A DNA stretch of 64,000 nt, taken from contig CBDEFY010000001.1 of NCBI GenBank assembly GCA_965237595.1, positions 310,001 through 374,000 on the forward strand. The letters are read 5' to 3'. Numbering within the stretch: position 1 is the stretch's first letter; each line of letters begins with the position of its first letter. Below the pieces are notes generated by a model. It was not told the origin of the DNA. It ran no database searches and worked only from the letters and a program-made list of their open reading frames with translations. Below are positions 34,300 through 41,586 of the stretch, in pieces. The position numbers and the translations under genes are program-made. The stretch comes from UBA9611 sp965237595. Lineage in GTDB: Bacteria; Chloroflexota; Dehalococcoidia; Lucifugimonadales; UBA3495.

Positions 34300-34869
34300 A
34301 TGGCTGAGACAGTTACCGTAAGAAACATGAGGCTGGTGAATCCCACGGGCACCGATCTATCCTCCGGCGATTTCCACCTTAACGATCGCCCCGACACCCT
34401 TTCGGGGCAGAGGTTGGGCTTGTTGGAGAATTCCAAGGCCAACTCGGATAAGGTGCTCCACGAACTGGGCCAGATGTTGAAGGAGAAGTACGACCTGAAA
34501 GACATCGTTTACTTCGGCAAGCACTCGGCTTCATTACCCACCAAGCCGGATGTGGTCCAAGACATGCTGAACAAGGTGGACATACTCATCACCGGGATAG
34601 GTGATTGAGGCTCGTGCAGTTCGTGCAGTGTGCACGACGGGATCGAGATGGAGCGCCTAGGGCTGCCCACCGCTTCCATCATCACCCACGTCTTCAACAA
34701 CACCGCCAAGGCCATGACCCGCATGATGGGCGTGCCCGACTTCGAGTACATCGTCGCCGAGCACCCACTCTCCAGTCTGACCGATGAGCAATGCCGGGAG
34801 CGGGCCGAGACCCTCCTGCCCGAAGTTGAGCGGATTCTTGTCGGGAGCGCCGCCGCCAAAACCGACTAG
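34300..34869 (+). CDS. UGSC family selenoprotein (in-frame TGA = Sec)
   Basis: ATG 34300, preceded by GGAGGAA, opens a 189-residue protein interrupted only by TGA at 34606-34608. The frame is the same before and after the TGA. The junction reads GIGD-U-GSCSSCSVHDGIEME, the motif that names the UGSC family, where selenocysteine or cysteine precedes GSC. The N-terminal part starts MAETVTVRNMRLVNPTGTDL; the part after Sec (LGLPTASIITHVFNN; DFEYIVAEHPLSSLTDEQC) is typical of the family C-terminus. A 7-bp hairpin lies 12 nt after the TGA. The U-G-S-C-S-S-C cluster suggests thiol/selenol redox chemistry; no substrate is known. Without Sec it would appear as two fragments. Confidence 0.9.
34606..34637 (+). 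promoter_or_regulatory. Sec codon and SECIS-like hairpin of the UGSC gene
   Basis: TGA at 34606-34608, then 12 nt, then TCGTGCA (34621-34627), loop GTG and TGCACGA (34631-34637). An alternative pairing uses an identical TCGTGCA at 34612-34618. Bacterial SECIS elements lie inside the coding sequence at this distance and carry a G/U-containing apical loop bound by SelB. Confidence 0.75.
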
Positions 34870-34901
34870 ACGAGTTCCGCAGCTACCCAAAGCAACCAAA
34901 A

Positions 34902-34936
34902 GGGGCGTCCCGATGCCATCGGGACGCCCCTTTTTT
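34902..34936 (+). terminator. strong Rho-independent terminator after the UGSC gene
   Basis: A 14-bp perfect stem (GGGGCGTCCCGATG / CATCGGGACGCCCC) followed by six T. It ends the 30-35 kb block. Its inner part (TCCCGAT..ATCGGGA) resembles the palindrome at 29864-29887. Confidence 0.9.
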
Positions 34937-35284
34937 GTTCATGAGCCATCCCGTCTTTGATTCTGGAGGACACATTGTCCAGCCCCCTCTCTTATGTTTT
35001 AACAGAGAGTCTTTCCGGCGAAAGCTTCCCATTAGACGGCGTACCTTGCGGGCGCCGACCCACAGGTCCGGGATGACCTTTTTTCTTGCGTAGGAGCACC
35101 GCGTTTAGCGCCCCGCATTTATGGATTTGGAGCCGGTTTTCTGTGTTGAATCACCCTTGGGCGTGTGGTACCATCCCGATTAGATTGTTACTGATTTCAC
35201 GAACTCTTGGCCCCCTTTCAATGGTTGGTTGAAATTCCCTGTGTCCGAACTGGTCCCGAGCCCAATCGATCAGGAGCCCAGTCC
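34937..35284. other. intergenic region upstream of nuoE
   Basis: About 350 bp with no supported gene. It contains the nuo promoter at 35146-35174 and the ribosome binding site AGGAG at 35272-35276. The rest shows nothing I can name. Confidence 0.5.
35146..35174 (+). promoter_or_regulatory. promoter of the nuoEFG operon
   Basis: -35 TTGAAT (35146-35151), 17-bp spacer, -10 TACCAT (35169-35174), 110 bp upstream of nuoE. Confidence 0.5.
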
Positions 35285-35764
35285 ATGAGTGGGCTAGAAC
35301 AGCGGATCCACGACGCAGTCCACGGTCAGACACAGCCGACCGTTACCGTACTGTCCTCCCTGCTCGCCGTCGAGGACGAGTTGGGTTACATACCGAAAGA
35401 CGCGGTGGATTTCGTGGCCGGCTTCTCCCACAGCACGGTCAACGACGTTTGGGCCGTGGCCTCATTCTATCCCAACTTCCGGTTTGAACCTCCCGCCGAG
35501 CACGTTGTCGAGGTGTGCTGGGGCGCTTCCTGCCATCTGGTTGGGGCTATGGGGGTGTTCAAATCCGTCCTTGAGGCCGCCGGACTGGAAGCCGAGGGCG
35601 ACACCCCGGACATGCGGCTCACCGTGAAATTCAACACCTGTCTCGGGGCTTGTTCCCAAGCGCCGGTGATGTCGCTGGACCACCACCTGGCCGGAAGGGT
35701 CACCCCAGAATCGGCAGCCAGGAATGTCGCCGGTCTTATCGATCAGGACGGCCATGGCGCCTAG
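35285..35764 (+). CDS. nuoE: NADH dehydrogenase 24 kDa (NuoE-like) subunit
   Basis: A 159-residue thioredoxin-like 2Fe-2S protein. The four cluster cysteines are in VCWGASCHL (Cx4C) and NTCLGACSQAPVM (Cx3C). The N-terminal helical part SSLLAVEDELGYIPKDAV is typical. ATG 35285 lies 8 nt after AGGAG. It relays electrons next to the NADH/FMN site of NuoF. The stop overlaps the nuoF start. The same subunit also occurs in NAD-linked formate dehydrogenases and hydrogenases (HoxE type), so the parent complex depends on context. Confidence 0.9.
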   Translation: MSGLEQRIHDAVHGQTQPTVTVLSSLLAVEDELGYIPKDAVDFVAGFSHSTVNDVWAVASFYPNFRFEPPAEHVVEVCWGASCHLVGAMGVFKSVLEAAGLEAEGDTPDMRLTVKFNTCLGACSQAPVMSLDHHLAGRVTPESAARNVAGLIDQDGHGA

Positions 35765-37481
35765 TTTCTTGGAAGTGGGGCTGGAAGCCGCGCGGCGTTG
35801 GCAGGAACTCACCGACGGCGAGCGTCCCTGGATACGGATCGGAACCGCCCTCTGTGGCCAGGCTTCTGGGGCTGATGCCGTGGTGGCGGCCTTGGAGTCG
35901 GCCCTGGAGAGTCAAAGCGTTTCCGCCCAGGTGAGCCGGGTGGGGTGCCTGGGCCTCTGTTTCGCCGAGCCTTTATTGGATGTACTGCTTCCGGGTCGGC
36001 ACCGCGTTTTCTACGGCAACGTAGACCCTGAAAACGTGGGCGAGATCATCTCCTCTCACGTTGCGGGAGGCATGCCCGTGACCTCCATGGCGTTGGGGTA
36101 TCTGGCCCAGGAAGAGAGCGACGCGCCGCTGCCTGAAGGCATCCCCGACCTTAACCAGCACCCCATGCGGGCTTGGGAGAACCGAATCGCCCTCAGGAAT
36201 GCCGGCAACATCGACCCGCTTGACACCTATCAGTACGTGGCCAACGGTGGTTACCAAGCCCTCCACAAGGCCCTAACCAACCTGACCCCTGAAGAGACCC
36301 TTGAAGAGGTTAAGACGTCGGGACTTAGGGGACGGGGCGGTGCGGCCTTCCCCACCGGCACCAAGTGGAGCTTCCTGGCCGGAAACCCGTCATCCGAGAA
36401 ATACGTCCTCTGCAATTGCGAAGAGGGTGACCCAGGAGCTTTCAACGATAAGAACATCATAGAGAGTGACCCCAACACCCTGGTGGAAGGCATGATTATC
36501 GCCGGGTACGCCACCGGGGCCAGCAAAGGCTACATCTTCATCCGCCACGGCCATGACGGGCCCATTGAGCGCTGCCGTACCGCCGTTCGACAGGCCCAGG
36601 TCCTGGGCCTGCTGGGCGAGAACATAATGGGTTCTGATTTCAACTACGATTTGGAAGTCGCTCTCACCGGCGACTCCTACGTTGCAGGTGAAGAAACGGC
36701 GCTGATGGAAGCCATCGAGGGTAAGCGGGCCATGCCCAGGTTCCGTCCGCCCTTCCCGGCCCAAGTGGGCCTCTTCGGCAAGCCCAGCAACATCAACAAC
36801 GTCAAGACGCTGGCCTACGTTCCTGAGATTGTCTCCAAGGGCGGCGAGTGGTTCGCTGGCATCGGCCACGAGCGGAGCACCGGCACCGCCATCCTCTGCC
36901 TGTCGGGCTCCTTGAACTACACCGGAATGGTGGAGGTGCCCCTGGGCATCAACCTGAAGGACGTTATCAACGAGGCCGCCGGAGGGATGCGGGGTGGCAA
37001 GGCCCTGAAGCTCCTCCAGACCGGCGGCCCCCTAGGCGGCGTGCTCGGCGCGGACAACGTGGACCTGTTGTTGGACTTTGAGATTCTCCAAAGCGCCGGG
37101 GCCATCATGGGCTCTGGGGGCATCATCGCGGCCGACGACAGCACCTGCGTGGTGGACCTGACCCGGTCGCTGATTGCCTTCTGCCAGTACGAATCCTGCG
37201 GCAAGTGCTTCCCCTGCCGGATGGGCATGAGCCATCTCTTGGAGGTCTTGGAGCGTATCTGCCGTCTGGAAGGCACGGTAGAAGACCTGACACTGATGCG
37301 GAGCATAGGCGAGAACATGCAGGCCGGCTCCCTCTGCGGCCACGGCCAACTGGGCTTCAACCCGGTGTCCTCGGCCCTGCGCTACTTCGGGCCCGAGTTC
37401 GATGCCCATATCCTGGAGCGGAAGTGCCCCACTGGGGTCTGCTTGATGCCCCGGTTCTCACCGGCGGCCTCGCGCCGCTAA
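35754..37481 (+). CDS. nuoF: NADH dehydrogenase 51 kDa (NuoF-like) flavoprotein
   Basis: A 575-residue NADH- and FMN-binding subunit. The N-terminal 100 residues form a thioredoxin-like domain (RIGTALCGQASGADAV; RVGCLGLCFAEPLLDV), an extension seen in HoxF/HydB-type and some NuoF proteins. Then come the NADH/FMN site (GLRGRGGAAFPTGTKWSF; CNCEEGDPGAFNDKNI), the SLBB part and the 4Fe-4S site ESCGKCFPCRMGM with the distant cysteine in SLCGHGQL. ATG 35754 overlaps the nuoE stop by 11 nt. All ligands are present, so it should be active. Confidence 0.93.
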   Translation: MAPSFLEVGLEAARRWQELTDGERPWIRIGTALCGQASGADAVVAALESALESQSVSAQVSRVGCLGLCFAEPLLDVLLPGRHRVFYGNVDPENVGEIISSHVAGGMPVTSMALGYLAQEESDAPLPEGIPDLNQHPMRAWENRIALRNAGNIDPLDTYQYVANGGYQALHKALTNLTPEETLEEVKTSGLRGRGGAAFPTGTKWSFLAGNPSSEKYVLCNCEEGDPGAFNDKNIIESDPNTLVEGMIIAGYATGASKGYIFIRHGHDGPIERCRTAVRQAQVLGLLGENIMGSDFNYDLEVALTGDSYVAGEETALMEAIEGKRAMPRFRPPFPAQVGLFGKPSNINNVKTLAYVPEIVSKGGEWFAGIGHERSTGTAILCLSGSLNYTGMVEVPLGINLKDVINEAAGGMRGGKALKLLQTGGPLGGVLGADNVDLLLDFEILQSAGAIMGSGGIIAADDSTCVVDLTRSLIAFCQYESCGKCFPCRMGMSHLLEVLERICRLEGTVEDLTLMRSIGENMQAGSLCGHGQLGFNPVSSALRYFGPEFDAHILERKCPTGVCLMPRFSPAASRR

Positions 37482-37542
37482 CCGAATCTGACCGACGGAC
37501 AGGCGGGTGAACGCCTGTCCGGAGCGATATAAAGGCTGCTAA

Positions 37543-40365
37543 ATGGCCGACGAAATCACCATCAGCTTTGATGGCCAAGAGGTTAAGACCCAGCCGGGCA
37601 AGATGGTCCTGGAAGCGGCCATCGAGGCCGGGGTCTACGTTCCATACCTCTGCTATCACCCCGGGATGAAGCCCTTCGCCGCCTGCCGGATGTGCGTGGT
37701 CAGCGTAGAGGGCCAACGCGGCTTCCCCACCTCCTGCACCATGCCTGTGGCCGACGGCATGAAGGTCCGGACCGGGTCGCCTGAGGTCAACAACCTGCGC
37801 CGCTCGGTCATGGAGATGCTGATCGCCGAGCATCCCAGCGGCTGCCTCACCTGTCACCGAGTCGATATCTGCGGCCCCACCGACGTGTGTCTGCGTCACG
37901 TCTCGGTCAACGACCGTTGTGTCACCTGCCCCAAGAACGAGCGCTGTGAGCTTAAAGACACGGTCCGTTATCTGGGAATGAGCCTAGAGTCGCCGCTGCA
38001 ATACAAATACCGGAATATTCCCCTGGAAGTGGCCGATCCCTTCTACGACCGCGACTACAACCTGTGCATCGTCTGCGGACGCTGCGTCAACGCCTGCGAG
38101 CAGCTGCGTGGCGACGATGCCATCGCGTTCACCGAGCGCAGTGGTCAGGCGCTGGTGGGCACCTCGTTTGGCACCTCCCTTTTGGAGTCGGGTTGCGAGT
38201 TCTGTGGGGCCTGCATCGACGTCTGTCCCGTGGGCGCATTGGTGGAGCGGGACCACAAGTGGGAAAAACCCGGCAAGGTGGAGCGCACCATCTGCCCTCT
38301 CTGCCCCGTGGGCTGCCAGATGAACCTGGAGTATAACGGCGAGGGGACCATGATCCGGGCCGTGCCCGAGATTAACTCTCCGGCCAACCACGGCCAGGCC
38401 TGCTTCAAGGGTAAATTCGGACTTCAATTCGTGAACGACACCAGCAGACTGCAGACGCCATTGGTCCGCAGGGACGGCCAACTTGTGGAGTCGACCTGGG
38501 ACGAGGCATTGGACCTGGTGGCCTCCCGCCTAGCCGAATATTCCGGGGAGGCGTTCGCCTTTCTGACCGCGCCCAACAGCACCAACGAAGAACACTACCT
38601 GGCCCAGAAGTTCGCCCGCGCCGCCATGAAGTCCAACAGCGTCGACCAGGCCTCTAATACCCAGCCTGAATTAACCCTGGGACTGGAGCAGTCCTTGGGC
38701 TACGCCGGCGCCACCAACCCCACCTGGGACCTGGAGCAGTCGGGCTGCATCTTAGTATTTAGCAGCAACGTAACAGAGGAGCACAATGTGGCGGGCGTGC
38801 CCATCAAACGGGCGGCGCGGAAGAACGCCAAACTGGTGGTCATCGACCCCAGAGAAGTGGAGTTGACCCGTTACGCTCACATCTGGCTGCGCCCGGCGCC
38901 TGGCACCGAACAACTGTTGCTGGGCGGGTTGCTGAAGTCGGTAATCGACCAAGGATTCCAGAAAGACGATTGGCTGGCCGAAAACTGCGAAAGTCCCGCC
39001 ACCCTCCAGTACGCTCTCAGCGCCTTGGACTTGGATGAGGTCTCAAAAGCGACTCAAGTCGCCGTTGGGGATATCGCCGAAGCGGCGCGGCTCTACGGCG
39101 AGGCAGACGCCTCTGCCCTGGTCTACGCCTTGGACAACATCCAGCCACGGCTGGCCCGGGACTGCGTATTGTCCTTGGTAAATCTGGCTTTGATGACTGG
39201 AAACCTGGGCAAACCGGGCGCGGGGATTTATCCCATGCGCCCCGGCGCCAACGAGCAGGGCGCCTGGGACGTGGGCTGCGTGCCCGACCGGCTGCCTGGG
39301 TACCGCCGCGTCTCGAACTCCGAGGACCGGCAGGCCGTCGAGGCCATCTGGGACTCCTCTATCCCCGAGACCCCCGGACTGGGCCTGGCCCAGATACTCC
39401 AAGGCGCCAGAGACGGCCGGGTCAAGGCCGCGTTCGTCATCGGCGACAGTCCCAATTTCAGCAACAGCAAATTGGGAGACGGACTGGCCGCCTTGGACAA
39501 CCTGGAATTTCTGGTGGTATGTGATTCCTTCTTGACCGAAGCCGCCCAGAGGGCCCATGTGGTGTTGCCCAGAGCGACCTTCGTCGAGAAAGACGGGACC
39601 TTCACCAATCAGGAACGACGCATCCAACGGTTGAAGCCGGGCAGAAGCCTCCCTGAGGGAGGCCCACGCCCGGAATGGCAGGTGATACGCGATGTGGCCC
39701 ACAAGATGGGAGCGCCGGGCTTCCTACTAACGTCGCCCTCTGAGACAATGGATGAGATAGCCCGCGTGGCGCCAGTCTACGCCGGGGTTTCCTACCGGAA
39801 CTTGGCACGGCAAGGAGGACTGGTATTTAAAACCCAGTTGGACAGTCCACAGCCGACCCAAGTGCTCTATGCCAGCCAGGAGGACCGGGGACTGCAATGG
39901 CCGGTCCAGAGCGACGGCAAGGGCACGGCCATCCTGTACGAAGGCGGCTTCAAAGAACGGAGGGCCGAGCCCATCACCCCGGCCTTTGTGGCGGCTGAGG
40001 ATGCGGCAGACCTCGATTTCCCGCTCTGGTTCGTGCCCGGACGGGTCCTGCTGCAGCAAGAACGGGAGATCAACATCGTTAAAGGACGCCGAAACAACAT
40101 CCAGAGGGACGAATTCGTGGAGATGAACCCCACCGACGCCGCCTCATTGTCCATCGAAGAGGGCGGCAAGGTGGAGGTGGAGATGGAGATTGGCCGGCTG
40201 TGCGGCTTGGCCCGGATCAACGAATCCGTTCCCATCGGCGTTGTCGCCTCAACTTCCCTCTTTGGGCAGTTGGCGGTGAACCTGCAAAGCAGCGAGGAGA
40301 TGGAGCCCGCTTCCCGAGTGCCGGGACTGGATATCCGCCGGGCCCGCATCAACAAGATCGACTAG
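37543..40365 (+). CDS. nuoG: NuoG-like / molybdopterin-oxidoreductase-fold iron-sulfur subunit
   Basis: A 940-residue protein. From the N-terminus: plant-type 2Fe-2S (CYHPGMKPFAACRMCVV), a His-Cys 4Fe-4S site (EHPSGCLTCHRVDICG), two further 4Fe-4S clusters (CIVCGRCVNACE; CEFCGACIDVCPVGA), the 4Fe-4S of the catalytic domain (CPLCPVGCQMN) and molybdopterin-fold domains with a C-terminal dinucleotide-binding part. In NAD-linked formate dehydrogenases a Sec or Cys ligand to molybdenum follows VD..; here that segment is VDQASNTQPELTLGLEQSLG with no Cys or Sec. Molybdenum catalysis is therefore doubtful, and the protein is closer to NuoG. No membrane nuo genes are adjacent. Confidence 0.85.
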   Translation: MADEITISFDGQEVKTQPGKMVLEAAIEAGVYVPYLCYHPGMKPFAACRMCVVSVEGQRGFPTSCTMPVADGMKVRTGSPEVNNLRRSVMEMLIAEHPSGCLTCHRVDICGPTDVCLRHVSVNDRCVTCPKNERCELKDTVRYLGMSLESPLQYKYRNIPLEVADPFYDRDYNLCIVCGRCVNACEQLRGDDAIAFTERSGQALVGTSFGTSLLESGCEFCGACIDVCPVGALVERDHKWEKPGKVERTICPLCPVGCQMNLEYNGEGTMIRAVPEINSPANHGQACFKGKFGLQFVNDTSRLQTPLVRRDGQLVESTWDEALDLVASRLAEYSGEAFAFLTAPNSTNEEHYLAQKFARAAMKSNSVDQASNTQPELTLGLEQSLGYAGATNPTWDLEQSGCILVFSSNVTEEHNVAGVPIKRAARKNAKLVVIDPREVELTRYAHIWLRPAPGTEQLLLGGLLKSVIDQGFQKDDWLAENCESPATLQYALSALDLDEVSKATQVAVGDIAEAARLYGEADASALVYALDNIQPRLARDCVLSLVNLALMTGNLGKPGAGIYPMRPGANEQGAWDVGCVPDRLPGYRRVSNSEDRQAVEAIWDSSIPETPGLGLAQILQGARDGRVKAAFVIGDSPNFSNSKLGDGLAALDNLEFLVVCDSFLTEAAQRAHVVLPRATFVEKDGTFTNQERRIQRLKPGRSLPEGGPRPEWQVIRDVAHKMGAPGFLLTSPSETMDEIARVAPVYAGVSYRNLARQGGLVFKTQLDSPQPTQVLYASQEDRGLQWPVQSDGKGTAILYEGGFKERRAEPITPAFVAAEDAADLDFPLWFVPGRVLLQQEREINIVKGRRNNIQRDEFVEMNPTDAASLSIEEGGKVEVEMEIGRLCGLARINESVPIGVVASTSLFGQLAVNLQSSEEMEPASRVPGLDIRRARINKID

Positions 40366-40443
40366 ACGAGATCAGATATAGATCGAGACTTGGTCACCCA
40401 TGGCCAAGTAGCAGTAATAGTGGCATCAAATCAAGGAGTAACA

Positions 40444-41211
40444 ATGGTAGAGGTAATAACCACGGGGGAGGCCGGCGCTCCGGACCTGACCCCCAACCCT
40501 GCGTTTCCCACAGCCAGATTGATAGAACGCCGGGACGTGACCGAAGACTTGATGGTCATCAGATTAGAACCGTCGGAGAAGTTTGTCTTTAAACCCGGCC
40601 AGTATTGCACCCTGGGATTGGGCAAGATCGAACGGGCTTATTCCATCGCGTCGGCGCCCTACGAGAAGTACCTGGAAATCTTCGTGGAGTTGGTGCCCGA
40701 GGGAGAACTGACCCCGCGGATGTGGGAACTAAAGGTGGGCGACTGCATGTCCGTCCGGCCCAGGGCCAAAGGCATCTTCACCATGGACCGGAAGATGCAT
40801 TACCACTACATGCTGGCCACCGTCACCGGACTGGCCCCTTCAATCAGCATGGTCCGCCAATACCTGCATGACGGTGCCGACGAAGGTCACGTCTTTTACA
40901 TCATGTACGGGGCCAGCTACGCCGACGAATTGACCTACGACGTAGAGTTTAATGAATTGGCCAAAAAGCACCCGGAGACGATAAAGTTCGTCCCCACGGT
41001 CAGCCGCCCGACAGAGGACAGGAATTCCGGTTGGAAAGGCGTAACGGGGCGGGTTAATACCATCGCCGAGGAGTACCTGGAGAAGTTTAACCTCCCCAAG
41101 CACGACACCAGAGTGTACGCTTGCGGCCATCCGGGCATGATTGAAGATGTGAAAGGGAAGCTCGTGCCCGAGGGCTGGAACTTCATCGAAGAGCACTTCT
41201 GGAAACCCTAA
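40444..41211 (+). CDS. ferredoxin/flavodoxin-NADP(+) reductase-like protein
   Basis: A 255-residue FAD/NAD(P)-binding reductase. ATG 40444 follows AAGGAG. The FAD domain has the RxYS motif (ERAYSIASAPYEKYLEIF), preceded by FKPGQYCTLGLG; the nucleotide domain contains HYMLATVTGLAPSISMVRQY and the C-terminal YACGHPGMIEDVKGKL, with EEHFWKP at the end like bacterial FNRs. It is 78 nt after nuoG on the same strand, so a functional link with NuoEFG (moving electrons between NADH, ferredoxin and NADPH) is plausible. Confidence 0.88.
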   Translation: MVEVITTGEAGAPDLTPNPAFPTARLIERRDVTEDLMVIRLEPSEKFVFKPGQYCTLGLGKIERAYSIASAPYEKYLEIFVELVPEGELTPRMWELKVGDCMSVRPRAKGIFTMDRKMHYHYMLATVTGLAPSISMVRQYLHDGADEGHVFYIMYGASYADELTYDVEFNELAKKHPETIKFVPTVSRPTEDRNSGWKGVTGRVNTIAEEYLEKFNLPKHDTRVYACGHPGMIEDVKGKLVPEGWNFIEEHFWKP

Positions 41212-41586
41212 CCCTCAAATACCAATAGAGCTAGTGCCGCATCTAGGTGAAATTGACGAACAAGATTTCACCCCCACTCTAACTCTCCCCCTCGAGGGGG
41301 AGAGAACTTGTCCCTTCCCCCCCGCAAGGGAGGTGCCTCGAAAGTATCGACTGCACCTAGTGTTCGGTTTAACCTGCGCTATCAATACGGCATCTGAGCG
41401 TAGCGAAGGGTCTGCCAAGGTTATGATTGGAAGATTCTTCGTCGCTTCACTCCTCAGAATGACCGTTTTGAGGTAAGTCCCTCGCAAGGGAGAAGTCAGA
41501 GATGGGGCGTTAACGGACCTTATCAGGTGACCGGCGGGTGCTCCCACCGGGCGGAAATGGGAGTAGAATGGCCGGTGTAATCCATA
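41212..41586. repeat. intergenic composite repeat, copy B
   Basis: Non-coding. It holds the palindrome TCTCCCCCTCGAGGGGGAGA (41284-41303), a second CCCTT..AAGGG pair, and at 41334-41473 a block closely matching 18465-18605, including GCGTAGCGAAGGGTCTGCCA and CGTCGCTTCACTCCTCAGAA. No gene is supported. Confidence 0.75.

Noticed and set aside
37543..40365. Selenocysteine- or cysteine-dependent formate dehydrogenase
   Set aside because: The position of the Sec/Cys molybdenum ligand carries neither residue, and there is no in-frame TGA, so NuoG-like is the safer call.
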